NCBI GenBank assembly: GCA_020284085.1
Contig: JACEVL010000150.1
Coordinates: 3,763,116-3,827,115 of the forward strand
Direction of reading: 5' to 3'
From: Aporrectodea caliginosa
Lineage: Eukaryota; Annelida; Clitellata; Crassiclitellata; Lumbricidae
DNA: 64,000 nucleotides
Each line of letters begins with the position of its first letter. Positions within the stretch are counted from its first letter, which is position 1. Below are positions 1 through 11,411 of this stretch, in pieces. The notes under the pieces were generated by a model. It made no database searches. It worked only from the letters and a program-made list of their open reading frames with translations, and was not told the origin of the DNA. Both the position numbers and the translations under genes were made by a program.

Positions 1-370
1 GGTTTTGACCCCTGGCGGCACATTTGTGCGCTATGTTCAAGCTTCTTACACAGAATATTCTCTGAAGAGGAAATTCGAACCTGCATACTCCGCGTCACAA
101 GGCGAACGATCAAACCAACAATCACGATTCTTCAAGAGACGAATTTAAAAAGTGTGATTTGAGGGACTTATGTACCGCATTTTGTTAAACAACACCTGGG
201 TTCTCAATTCCATTTCACTTTCCAATGCCACTTCCTGTATAATTATACGACACACGTCCTCCAGATGAATAATACATACAGCACCTGCAGATGATCCTTT
301 TTAAATGCGCTGCATAAACTGTAAGACTACTGTTCTCCTCCTCCTCCTCCTACTGCTGCTGCTCCTACGC
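1..370. other. no feature seen
   Basis: Unique-looking AT-balanced sequence with no open frame, splice-consistent exon or repeat that could be recognised. Confidence 0.5.
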
Positions 371-374
371 CCTG

Positions 375-450
<76 letters not shown>

Positions 451-576
451 AGTCTCACTCTCACTATCTCTCTGTCTGTCTCTGTCTGTCTGTCTCTCTG
501 TCTGTCTGTCTGTCTCTCTGTCTCTCTGTCTGTCTCTCTGTCTGTCTCTCTGTCTGTCTGTCTGTCTCTGGTCTGT
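371..576 (+). repeat. CT / CTGT microsatellite
   Basis: Pure CT run followed by mixed TCTG units; the long apparent reading frames on both strands come from this repeat. Confidence 0.95.
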
Positions 577-988
577 ATGGCAATAACACCTCTTATACAA
601 CGCAGCGCTGGTGAATAAGCTGGTGCCCTGCGCTCACTTTTTTTAATAGCATTTACTGTCTAGCCATAGCTGTGCGTATACATAGGCATGAGCACCATCC
701 CTTCATTTGCCCACTTCAAACGTCGTTCTTGAATAAGCTGATGCTTTGCGCTTAGCTTTAGAGTGGGGACCTATCCCCTTAGAAATTTGGGGTTTACGAT
801 TACGTTTACGAAACGTGTAACTATGTCTCGATGGCGCTCACGGAGACTGTGTTTTACATCGATTGAACCTGTATTCATATTGCACCAACTGAAGGTTCAT
901 TTTTATCAGTAATAAACTACTTACCAAGAACAAGTTGTTTGTAACGAGGTTGGCAAATGAAGGCTTCGGTGCCGTTGATGTTTTACGA

Positions 989-989
<1 letters not shown>

Positions 990-1068
<79 letters not shown>
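990..1068 (+). repeat. CA microsatellite
   Basis: About 39 uninterrupted CA units directly before a LINE RT fragment. Confidence 0.97.
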
Positions 1069-1069
<1 letters not shown>

Positions 1070-1070
<1 letters not shown>

Positions 1071-1190
1071 CTTCTCTTGATCCTGATGACGTTTCAAATT
1101 ACAGACCCATCTCAACCTTGAATTTTATTTCTAAAATCTTGGAACGGTGGATAGTCATGATCGCATGCAAACTCATCTATCGTTAAACTC
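1070..1190 (+). pseudogene. LINE reverse-transcriptase fragment
   Basis: Plus-strand frame reads SLDPDDVSNYRPISTLNFIS then KILERWI, the conserved N-terminal RT block of CR1/Jockey-type LINEs. It directly follows a CA microsatellite and ends at a stop at about 1186. Confidence 0.75.
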
Positions 1191-1498
1191 ACTAATCTCC
1201 CCTTTCCAGACTGCGTATATCATAAGTTACACTCATAGTGAGCAGTAGCAGCAGCAGCAGTAGCAGCAGTTATTGTAGTAGTAATAATAAGAGGCAGTCA
1301 ACTTTTAAAACTTGTCACATGCAACTCAATGTTGTGCTGTCTCAATTGCATGGTAAATTTTATATCCGTGGTCTATATACTGTCACATAGAACACTAAGT
1401 AACTTTTAATAGTACGTTGCAGACCCGATTAGGTCCATTGTGCGTCTACATTCTATATGTAACAGTGACATTGTGACCCTAAAACTTCACGTCGGTAC

Positions 1499-1655
1499 GG
1501 GTAAAACCGGGTATACCCGTACCCGTGATGATCCTACCCGTACCCGACCCGACCCGTGAAACGCGTACCCGACCCGTACCCGACCCGTACCCGACCCGCG
1601 GGTACGGGTTGGGTACGGGTAAACCCGCGGGTACGGGTATACCCGCGGACCCCTA
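1499..1655. repeat. ACCCGTACCCG inverted/direct repeat block
   Basis: Short units CCCGTACCCGA and their complements (GGGTACGGGT) alternate over about 150 bp, so the block can fold on itself. Such zones are often subterminal repeats of DNA transposons, but no termini were identified. Confidence 0.7.
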
Positions 1656-1789
1656 CTTTCTGTCCCACAACGCATCTCTAACAGGTTGCTGTTTTGGTCT
1701 GGCGGTGCATCCTTGGCTGTGCCTCTGCCTATCGAAATGATCTTGGTCGTCCGCTTCCTGATACAGCTGCTGCAGCCGTCGAGTCTTCC

Positions 1790-2040
1790 GATCTTCTGCT
1801 GGGGGAGAACTCTTAGTCCCTCGGGCTCGCTCCTCAATTAGGCAGCACCGTGCCTTCTCAATTGTTGGACCTTCCATCTAGAATGGTCTCCCATTAGAGA
1901 TTCGTCTACTGCCTAGGGGTAGTGCCCCTGCATTTAATAAGTTACTAAAGTCTAATTATTAGTGCCCAAGCTGGGCTGGGAGCGCCTCTGAGTAGGTCTC
2001 CTGAAGGGGCGAAATATCAAATTCCTTGAATAAACGAATG
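1790..2040 (+). pseudogene. LINE ORF2 3' end with tail
   Basis: Plus strand: LVPRARSSIRQHRAFSIVGP, a stop in place of the usual Trp, then NGLPLEIRLLPRGSAPAFNK, LLKSNY, and the tail GGGAGCGCCTCTGAGTAGG. This is the C-terminal block of a CR1/L2-type LINE. A related copy is at 17,385-17,625. Confidence 0.75.
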
Positions 2041-2289
2041 GATAGGTAAGCCACAGTAACAAATGAAGTGCCAATAGTGCGGGAATGATACAATCCAAGA
2101 AATCATAAAGAGATCTTCAAAGTCAAAACCTTATAGGATCTGCTTCTGCAGCTGTGAGCGCTACAAATAGAATCAAACAGCTCAGAGACTGTAGAGACAG
2201 TCCGCTTAGAGTTTTCGTCAGTGTTGAGAAGATGATGGTCCCGAAGAGCGGTTCCAAAGGCCACCCTATCATATGACCAGGCTTTATGA

Positions 2290-2820
2290 GCGGTGATATA
2301 CCTATTTTTGTGTGTTGGCGGCCATATTGGACGCCATCTTGGATAGTAACATTCGGACACTATTGCCACTACGATACATCGATTCCTTGACCTTGAAAAT
2401 ATTATATTCGACACTTCATTTGCCATTGTAGCTTACCTCTGACCTGATATATATACATATTATCGTGTGTTGGCGGCCATATTTGACGCCATCTTGGATA
2501 GTAACATTCGGACACTATTGCCACTACGATACATCGATTCCTTGACCTTGAAAATATTATATTCGACACTTCATTTGCTATTGTAGCGTACCTCTGACCT
2601 GATATATACATATTTTTGTGTGTTGGCGGCCATATTGGACGCCATCTTGGATAGTAACATTCGGACACTATTGCCATTACGATAAATCGATTCCTTAACC
2701 TTGATAATGTTAAATTTGATACTTCGTTTGTTTTTGTAGCTTACCTATGACCTGATATATACTGTTTTCTGTGTTGGCGCCATTATTGGCCGCCATCTTG
2801 GTTAAAATGCATTTTTAAGG
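2290..2820 (+). repeat. 154-bp tandem repeat, 3-4 copies
   Basis: Anchor GTGTTGGCGGCCATATT occurs near 2312, 2465 and 2619, with a diverged copy near 2773. Each unit contains CATATTGGACGCCATCTTGG, i.e. two adjacent matches to the YY1-type core CCATNTTGG. Confidence 0.9.
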
Positions 2821-3025
2821 GGTGACCCCGTGGTCGGATCGCGTGGATCCTACCAAAAACCATTACCATATGTCCAAACCTAAGTACACAGAAAGTTTGG
2901 TGCTTTTGCCCAGTCGGTCCCCTTCATCTTGCTAACAGCCCTCACTATCAACAGAATCTGCACTTCTTAATGTTCATTAGGCTATGATACCATATTATGT
3001 TCTAAGGACAGAGGTAAGGGTGCCA

Positions 3026-3720
3026 GCATGGGCGTCGTCAGCCAAGGCGGGTCCCGCCCGGGCAGACACCTCTCAGGGTCCATCAAGGCCCCTCGTTTTT
3101 TCAATTTTATCAACAAGACCAGGACTGATGTACATGTAAGCTACATGAAAAAGCTATTAAACTATATTTAATGAGTACTAAAAATGTTAATAATAATAAC
3201 AGTGAAATAAATGTAAAAATCAATTTCTGGTTTAAAAAGTCCATCTCTGACTCCTAATTATTAAGATATTTACAGAAACATGAAAATGCGATTATGTGAA
3301 TGTGATAAATGATTTGAAATATTACAGTTACAAGAGAAATTTACCTTATTATAGGATATACTATTATACTAAGTAAATGTAAATGACTACTTTGTCTATA
3401 ATAATTATGTAGGTTGAGCCAAAAATGTGCTTTGCAGACTTTCCGACCTGCAAACAATTCGATAACGCCACCGAAGTCTAATTTTCTTGGCAGAGGCCCA
3501 TCGAATGCCAGTTTTCCCAAACTTGTTAGTCGATCTTGGCACATGGTGCAACATAGAACATCTTTTACCCTTGTTACTGTTGTGCTCAATGACCGTTCCG
3601 CTTGTGCAACGGTATCTGGCAGGGTGCAGAAAATTCTAAGCACTACGACAATGTTTTGGAATAATATTATGGTATAAAGTTTCAACTTGTGGCTCAAGTG
3701 GCGATAGTGGTGTTTGTCCA
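3026..3720 (-). pseudogene. hAT transposase C-terminal remnant
   Basis: Minus-strand reading between about 3,400 and 3,720 gives LRIFCTLPDTVAQAERSLST, then RVKDVLCCTMCQDRLTSLGK and LDFGGVIELFAGRK. This is the hAT C-terminal dimerisation domain of the ZMYM1-like type (core: LPVTVASAERSFS with RL-SL). The frame has no start and no upstream DDE region. Sequence near 3,026 (CAGCATGGGCGTCGTCAGCC) may be one terminus; the other is not found. Confidence 0.7.
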
Positions 3721-4489
3721 AGATTAGCAGTGTGAATTGTCTTCAGAATTAATGTGTTCCATTTCATGCAATAGATCCTGCGACACAACAACGCTGTAGC
3801 CTACTTCACGCAAAGAAATCTAGCATTTAACGCGGTTCTTTTCTGTCTAATGTAGCCTAATGTATCTCCATACCACACGAAATGTCGCCTCAAGATACTT
3901 AGCGGCCTCAAAAGACTTTTTGAGCTATATATTTCCGATGACAAAGTCTGAAAGAGAATAAAAACACCACGCTTAAAGCCGATGATGCAAAGTCTACATT
4001 ATATTTAAAGTATAATTCCGGATTAGACTGCATCCGCGATATTCTTGGCAACAACAAGTGTTGTGTTGCCGAAAACTTTACAATTCAGTTCCGAAGGCTT
4101 ACAAACGCACTTTGGAATACCGGTCTGTTCGTTTTTAGTTGTTACCAACCATTGCTGTAGCAACTTACTGCCTTGCGCTGATGATTGCAGATGTTATTAA
4201 ATCATCCAAAACGAGAAATTCCACGCCGTTGACTTGCTGCAGAATCCGACTCGAAAGCAATATATCCATGAATAGACGAGACATTTGTAAGCAAACGGCT
4301 TAAAATCCAATAAAAGTGGACATTCTTTCTGAACGAAATTTTGCGGCGACCGCCTGTTCCGAATTATGCGAGATCCCGTATAAGCAGCATTTGTAAGTCA
4401 TCATCATAATAGGCCTATGTTCAATGATTGTTCATTCGTGACATAGGCGTTATCTGCCCATTTCTGAAAGGGTAGCTTTGGCAAAATAA
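3721..4489. other. unassigned intergenic stretch
   Basis: Flanks the hAT remnant and may be further decayed transposon. No coding similarity seen on either strand. Confidence 0.4.
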
Positions 4490-4760
4490 TGCATTGGTTT
4501 ACTGTAACTCGCTTCTTACTGGTATCAATAAGTCAAACATTCTGTAGCTGCAGAGAGTTCTGAACTCTTTGGCTAGAGCCATAACTAATACATCGAAATA
4601 TGAACATAATTTATAACCCCTGTGCTTAAATCTTTGCATTGGCTTCCTGTTCACCAAAGAATTCGTTTCAAACTGGGGCTCGATCTTTTCCAATCTTTGT
4701 CTGGATCGCTGCTGATGACAGTATATTATGTGTGTAAACTGCAAAGCATCCTAGAAGTAA
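4490..4760 (+). pseudogene. LINE reverse-transcriptase C-terminal fragment
   Basis: Plus strand: PVLKSLHWLPVHQRIRFKLG then LDLFQSLSGS, the very characteristic LHWLPV-RI-FK block of L2/CR1/Rex-type LINEs. Flanked by frameshifts and truncated on both sides. Confidence 0.78.
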
Positions 4761-4909
4761 TAACAATAATTGTTACTTAGTCTCATGCACACAAACCACG
4801 TCATGCGCAGTCGAAGCTTGCATCTAAACGTAGGATTGACCTAAGAGGATTAGCAATAGATGAGCCGCATAATAAGAAGCGAGGGTTGAATGCTGGGGTT
4901 AATTGCAAC

Positions 4910-4910
<1 letters not shown>

Positions 4911-4947
<37 letters not shown>

Positions 4948-4951
4948 CAGC
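4911..4951 (+). repeat. CTG trinucleotide repeat
   Basis: Thirteen CTG units with one TTG interruption. Confidence 0.9.
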
Positions 4952-5151
4952 TGAAGCTGTGAAGGAGAAGATGATGATAAGGAAGAGTGGATTAGGTCGT
5001 TAGGCGTCGTTAGTTGCGTTCTCCATTGGTTGCTCAGCTGTCTCCGCTCGTTCATTGTTTCAGCCTCTCTTAATAACCGTAGCCTCACTCTCCAACGAAT
5101 GAAGAAGACTCTTCTTATTAGAGGACGATCCATTTCGCGGTTGGAGGGATC

Positions 5152-5545
5152 TTCTTCTCCTCTTTCTCCTCCTCCTATTTCTTCTCCTCCTATTTCTTCT
5201 TCTCCTCCTCCTATTTCTTCTTCTTCTCCTCCTCCTCCTCCTCCTCCTATTTCCTCTCCTCTTTCTTCTTCTCCTCCTCTTTCTTCTCCTCCTCCTATTT
5301 CTTCTTCTTCTCCTCCTCCTCCTATTTCTTCTTCTCCTCCTCTTTCTTCTTCTCCTCCTCTTTCTTCTCCTCCTCCTCTTTCTATTCCTCCTCCTCTTCC
5401 TCCTCTTCCTCCTCTTCCTCCTATCCATCTTCCTCCTCTTTCTCTTCCTCCTATCCCTCCTCATATACCTTCTCCTCCTATCCCTCCTCCTCCTCCTCCT
5501 CCTCCTCAACCTCTTCCTCCCATTCCTCCTCCTCCTCCTCTTCGT
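5152..5545 (+). repeat. polypyrimidine TCC/TTC tract
   Basis: Nearly 400 bp of almost pure pyrimidine on the plus strand (TCCTCC, TTCTTC). The Pro/Ser-rich and Arg/Lys-rich frames it generates are artefacts. Confidence 0.93.
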
Positions 5546-5787
5546 TGTCTTTGTGGTCTTCGTCAATTATTGACCATCGTCGTCGTCATCGTCGTCGTCG
5601 TCGACCAGAGAACAATGAGTGAGTCAGCGACACCGACGATAAGCCCCCAGATGCAGATGCCACGCACTCTCTACCCATCACCCCTACCCCACCCCACCCC
5701 ACTTCACCCAATGGTCCCACGTTCTCTCCCATTCACACTGACATCGTTTCCCTGGGCAGAAGAACACGAGGCAAGGAGAGCAACGGG

Positions 5788-5970
5788 GTGAGACAGACAG
5801 AGAGACAGACATAGACAGACATACAGACAGATAGAGACAGACAGACAAACAGACAGACAGACAAACAGACAGACAGAGACAGACAGACATACAGACAGAC
5901 AGAGACAGACAGACAAACAGGTAGACAGACAAACAGACAGACAGAGACAGACAGACATACAGACAGACAG

Positions 5971-6003
<33 letters not shown>

Positions 6004-6115
6004 AACAGACAGACAGAGACAGACAGACATACAGACAGAGACAGACAGACAGACAAACAGGTAGACAGACAGACAGGGAAAGACAGAGACAGAAAGGCAT
6101 AACACAGACAGACAG
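5788..6115 (+). repeat. GACA tetranucleotide array
   Basis: Imperfect GACAGACA units with a higher-order pattern of about 60-110 bp. Confidence 0.93.
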
Positions 6116-6138
6116 AGTGAGCGAGAGAGAGAGACAGA

Positions 6139-6342
6139 AAGAGGCAGAGGCAGAGGCAGAGGCAGAGGCAGAGGCAGAGGCAGAGGCAGAGGCAGAGGCA
6201 GAGGCAGAGGCAGAGGCAGAGGCAGAGGCAGAGGCAGAGGCAGAGGCAGAGGCAGAGGCAGAGGCAGAGGCAGAGGCAGAGGCAGAGGCAGAGGCAGAGG
6301 CAGAGGCAGAGGCAGAGGCAGAGGCAGAGGCAGAGGCAGAGG
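6139..6342 (+). repeat. AGGCAG hexanucleotide array
   Basis: About 34 nearly perfect hexamers, adjoining the GACA array. The Glu-Ala frame is not a gene. Confidence 0.97.
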
Positions 6343-6989
6343 GGTGAGATAGAGTGATATAGGAAGCGAATTAGAGAGACAGACAGACAGATGGCTAAAC
6401 GGACCTGCAGTCAGAGAGGGACAGAGGAAAGGATGGAGGAGAGACGGTGTAAGTCTGGTGGAGCTGGAGCCAATCCAAGAGGATCTGATCCAGGACGAAG
6501 AACAACAACATTCTCTCTGGCAACAGTGACAACGCAGATGCAACACAGACAACGAACGCATCAACAACAACAACAACAACAACATGTATGTCTAATCTAA
6601 TCTCGACGACTTCTATAGCGCCATTATTTACATGTATCAACCCATCAGCCATTGGGCAGTCTAACTTTGTTCATGCACAAAGTGGTTCTTGGAAATTCCT
6701 TCCTCCGTTAAATTATTGTCTTTGCTCGAACTTCATTTAAACCACAATGATGTTGGTCGTCGGAAAAACTATTTCAGCATCGGAGCAAACTGTTGTGGTG
6801 ACCGGAAGCCACCGTCAGAATAGAAAGTAACGCCTAAGCCAATCAGAATAATACTTCAATGGTCCCAGTTCTGTACTTGATCAGAGTACAGAGGATGTCG
6901 ATCGTTTATCATCATCGCCCGCCTTCCATCATTCGCCTCAGGTTCCGTTATCACCCGTCGGGCTTTCCACTCAAAACTAAAGCCTCACC

Positions 6990-7235
6990 TTTTCAAGCAT
7001 TAATTCCTACCCAGACTCATCTGATCCTCCTCCGCCTTCCGATAATTATCATCCTTCTCTTAGCAGCCTCTCTGCCTTCTCTCTTGATCTCGAATCCTGT
7101 AAACCGGACTCAGACCTCCTTTTGACTACCGTTTGGACAACCCATCTGACCTGACTCAGCGCTCGTGAATAAGCTGATACCCTGCGCTTGGCTTTCGAGC
7201 GGCGCTTTAGAAGCGGAGTTTACGATAACGAGTCG
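6990..7235 (+). mobile_element. retroelement 3' end, GTGAATAAGCTG family
   Basis: Contains GCGCTCGTGAATAAGCTGAT, CCTGCGCTTGGCTTTCGAGC and TTTACGATAACG. The same tail occurs at 608-640, 722-820, 10998-11080 and 22290-22360 (plus) and 12,745-12,815 (minus). It is a dispersed SINE/LINE tail used several times in this window. Confidence 0.65.
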
Positions 7236-7699
7236 CTTCGAAGTGAAAGAAAGAAATAAAATATGACCAATCGGATAATGAACGGACGAATGAATGAGTG
7301 AAAGAATGAAGGAATGAGGTAAACCCATAATGGACGAATGAATGAGTGAAAGAATGAAGGAATGAGGTAAACCCATAATGGACGAATGACGAGATATTAT
7401 CACAATCGGTGTGTTGTGTTGTTGAGGGTCTTGATGTGGGACTGAACGGCGTCGGAAAGAGGCGATACAAGTGAGGTCATGGTAGTGGCTTAGGGAAAGG
7501 GATTGGAAGTGATAGAGAACTAAGACGGAAGGAGGAGGATTGAGCGGAAGATGGGGTGAACGGGAAAAAAGAGGAAGAGGAAGAGGAGTGGAGGCGAAGA
7601 GGATACGAAGGAAAACGGAAGGAAGGAAGGAAGGAAGGAAGGAAGGAGAGACTAATGAGAAGTGATGTGACTGTTATTCGGATGCAGAGGCATGATTAG

Positions 7700-7940
7700 G
7701 ACATTAGTAGCAGCGAATGAAGAGGAGGAGGAGGAGGAGGAGGAGGAGGAGGAGGAAACGAAGAGGAAGAGGAGGAGGAGGAGGAAGAAAAAGAAGAGGA
7801 GGAGGATGAACAGGAGGAGGGGAGGAGGAATAGGAGAAGGAGGAAGAAGAGGAAGAGGAATAGGAGGAGGAAGAGGAATAGGAGGAGGAATAGGAGGAGG
7901 AAGAAGAAGAAGGAGGAGGAGGAGGAAGAGTAGGAGAGGA
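7700..7940 (+). repeat. polypurine GGA/GAA tract
   Basis: Pure purine strand of about 200 bp, with a GGAA run at 7,619-7,646 and a second purine tract at 8,130-8,280. Confidence 0.93.
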
Positions 7941-8469
7941 ATATGGGATGAAAGGATGGCATAGATAGACTTGAGGAAAGACGAGGGGTAGATATGTCCG
8001 GCCTCCTGCACCACAATGGGTCCAAACGACAGAGATAGACGACCAATATCCAGTTCATTGATGGGATGATGTGGTCTCTGACAACTACAGGTGGCGCCAC
8101 AATATGCGCCTTCAGACACCATAGAGTTTTAATTTAAGAGGAGGAGGAAGATGAAGAGAAGGAGGAGGACGAGGAGAACGAGGAGAACGAAGTGGAGGAT
8201 GAGGACGGGGCAGGATGAGGAAGGACACATGGAGGATGAGATGGGAAATGGTTCAAAGGAGGAGGAGGAGGAAAATTAGAAAGTAGGAGTATAGATCGAG
8301 GCAGATGCTGCATTATGACGACGTGACCCGAAAAACTAGAAGACGACGCCAAAGATAAGGTAACTGATATTAGTTACTGTAGTAGGCTATATTCGTTTGA
8401 TTGAGAAAATCAATCTGAAAAAACGCAAAAATACATACATGAGTGATAATGGATAATTAAAAGTAATTA

Positions 8470-9010
8470 CAAAATTTTAAAATAAACTAGTAAATATTTT
8501 TATATAAGGGTCGGGAATAAATTGAGAGTTGTCTTTGGGTGGGAGAGTATGGTTGTGTGTTCTAGGTCTTAATTGGTGAGAGGAGAGGGGTCGGAGTGGA
8601 GGTAGGAGTTGGTGAAGTACATGCTTGGGGTTGTGCAATATGGAGAAAAGGAGTTTTGCATCGGTTATATTGACAAGTTCAGAGACTGTTGGAAAGGATT
8701 ATTCTAGGTAACCTAGGCGTTTGGCTCTTTTTAGGAGTTTTTCCAGGCGTTCTTTATCGGAAGCCTGGGTAAAATCCCACCAGGATGGTGAGGCATATAA
8801 TTATGATTTTAGCTATGGTAGTGGCCAGTGGAGGCGCCATGATTTCAGGTTTGTGGGGGCTAGAGCTCCAAGCCTTTCCCTTTTGTCCCCTCCACCCTGT
8901 GATTTGCAGTTATTTCCCACTTTCGGGGGGCTGAACCGCAGTTAGGGCGGGCTAAGCCCCCCTATCCCTCCTCTGGCGCGGCCACTGGTAGTGGCTTTGG
9001 TTACATTACG
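8470..9010 (-). pseudogene. LINE ORF2 C-terminal fragment, split by a hAT MITE
   Basis: Minus strand: IIIYASPSWWDFTQASDKER, LEKLLKRAKRLGYLE, stop, SFPTVSELVNITDAKLLFSI, LHNPKHVLHQLLPPLRPLSS, RPRTHNHTLPPK. This matches the CR1/Jockey end (YASPVW, LLKR, HVLHQLLPP, LR-R-HN). The MITE at 8826-8987 interrupts the upstream side. Confidence 0.75.
8826..8987. mobile_element. 162-bp hAT MITE inserted in a LINE fragment
   Basis: Ends CAGTGGAGGCGCCATG and, inverted, GGCGCGGCCACTG. The 8-bp duplication GTAGTGGC lies at 8818-8825 and 8988-8995. The host sequence on both sides belongs to a minus-strand LINE remnant. Confidence 0.85.
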
Positions 9011-9019
9011 GATGGATGA

Positions 9020-9851
9020 GGAAGAAAGGCCATTTTTTTCTACTTGGCCATTTACTTACTTACTTACTTACTTAACCTTTCTATGTGAACGCAATTGTTC
9101 ACACCGCGTGTTTAACCGATGGACAAACCTTTCACAGACTGAATGACCCCGTCTACGAACATAAACATAATATCTAACAGACGAGAAGTTGTCGTCAGTG
9201 GAAAACGTGACGAAAAGTCAATCGAAGGAAATTGGAAATGATGAGATGGAAAGAGAGGATGGCAGAGACGGAGATGGGTGGAGAGAGACACAGAGACAGA
9301 GACAGAGGCAGAGGCAGAGGCAGAGACAGCGGCGGAGATAAAGAAACAGACACATAGAGACAGAGGACTAGTGATAACGATAGAGATAAGGAGACAAACA
9401 GATAGGATTGTAGATAGGTCAGATATACATACTGCAGAGAGACAGAGACAGACAGACAGACAGAGACGGAGGGAATGAGAGACAGACAGATAATGAAGTG
9501 GAGAGGAACGAGAAGTAGAGGCGGAGGTTCCTATGCGGGGGCGACAGAAGGACAGAGAGGACGATGGAAGCGGAGGAGGAGCAGGAGGAGGAAGAAAGAG
9601 GAAAAGGTGTAATTGAAGATGTAAAGGAAGAGTGTCGTCTGCTGCTGCTGCAGAGGCAGGAGGAGATGGAGACGAGAGATGATGAACGACGATCCAGTTC
9701 GATGGATGACAACAATGGAAGACGGAAAAGGGAATAATTACAACGGAAATGGACGCCGTAGAAACCGAATCTCCACCAGACAAACAACCAATACATCCTC
9801 CTCACAATCATACATCCATCCATCATCCAATCTATCTATCCTTTCATCCGT
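9020..9851. other. low-complexity purine-rich intergenic DNA
   Basis: Short ACTT run (9,052-9,074), imperfect GAGACA units (9,280-9,490) and GGA-rich sequence. Both-strand reading frames here are driven by these repeats. Confidence 0.6.
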
Positions 9852-10262
<411 letters not shown>

Positions 10263-10344
10263 ATCTAATCTATCCATTCATCAACCCATCCATCCATCTG
10301 TCCGTCCGTCTATCCTATCCATCCATCCATCCATTCGATCCCCA

Positions 10345-10997
10345 CCCATTCGTCCATCCATCTTTCCAGTCTCTTTCCACTTCCCTGCTGAAACCATACA
10401 CCCACCGCCCCGATTGCCACGAATCACCGGAAATCACCAATGACGTAAGCAAACCGACGACTTATAAGCTCGCCCACGCACACACAAACACTTCTTGCGG
10501 CGAAGTCAGATGTCATCTACGATAGGCGCTAGATAAATGACCTGAACGAACGAAAACAGTCTTCAGGCCATGATTGGTCTTCTCTTTCAAACGGAGCATT
10601 CCTATAGCGCCTGAACATTTTATTATTCTGCGTAGATGGACTACAATAGACGACCTATACATGCGGTTGGATCGATGACGGAGTCTTAGAGTCTTAATCT
10701 GGAGAATTCGATGTTCTTCAATCTGTCGACAGATGTCGTCAGACTCCTTAATATTTCCGTCTCAGTTCTAAGGTCAAGAGGTCACGAAGGTCAGCGTCGT
10801 TGTGCCCTGAATATTCCGAGGTCTTTAGTTAATTTGCATAGTCAACCTTAACATCAATATTAAATTGAAGTGAATTGCATCGCATTAGCTTAAAAAAACC
10901 TGCATTGCCAGCCCCATCTGTATTCCTGCAGGGGTCTAACCTCAAATTTAACCATGCATTGTGTTAATGGGGAACACTCCATTAGTCTGCGTGATGC
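10345..10997. other. intergenic, no gene seen
   Basis: After the microsatellite only short fragments of retroelement tail (CTATAGCGCCTGAACATTTT near 10,602) are visible. Confidence 0.5.
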
Positions 10998-11085
10998 TCA
11001 GCGCTCGTGAATAAGTTGGTGCCCTGCTCTTGGTTTTCTAGTGGCGCTTTATAAGTTTGGAGTTTACGATTAGGATTAGAATTGC
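10998..11085 (+). mobile_element. retroelement 3' tail upstream of the protocadherin gene
   Basis: CAGCGCTCGTGAATAAGTTG, GGTGCCCTGCTC, GGCGCTTTATAAGTTTGGAG and TTTACGATTAGGATTAG. Lies 330 bp before the protocadherin start. Confidence 0.6.
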
Positions 11086-11411
11086 ATTACATTGCATAAC
11101 ATTGCATTGCCAATCCTATCTTCCTATAACATAACGTTTACATTAGATTTATTTGATGTTCTTACATTTCCATGTTATTTAATAACATTGCTAACTCTAT
11201 CTCTCTTTAGACCAATAGTCCTACATTCCCTGCATTGCATCGCATTCGATATTTCGTCGTCTATACAAACAACATCGCATTCCTTATACTATAAACGCCG
11301 TCAATCGTTACCTTTTAGCGCCATCTTCCGACGAAGTCTGTCAAACGAGAGATGCGGCCTCCTCATCCTCATCCTCCGCTGCCTCTGCAACCGACCAACG
11401 ACAGACAACTG

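Noticed and set aside
5030..5791. 253-codon Pro/Ser-rich frame
   Set aside because: Polypyrimidine simple repeat followed by GACA repeat.
6117..6347. Plus-strand Glu-Ala repeat protein
   Set aside because: Translation of a perfect hexanucleotide array, open in several frames.
5704..6585. Long minus-strand frames rich in Leu/Pro and Cys/Leu/Ser/Val
   Set aside because: Produced entirely by the GACA and AGGCAG microsatellites; no unique protein sequence.
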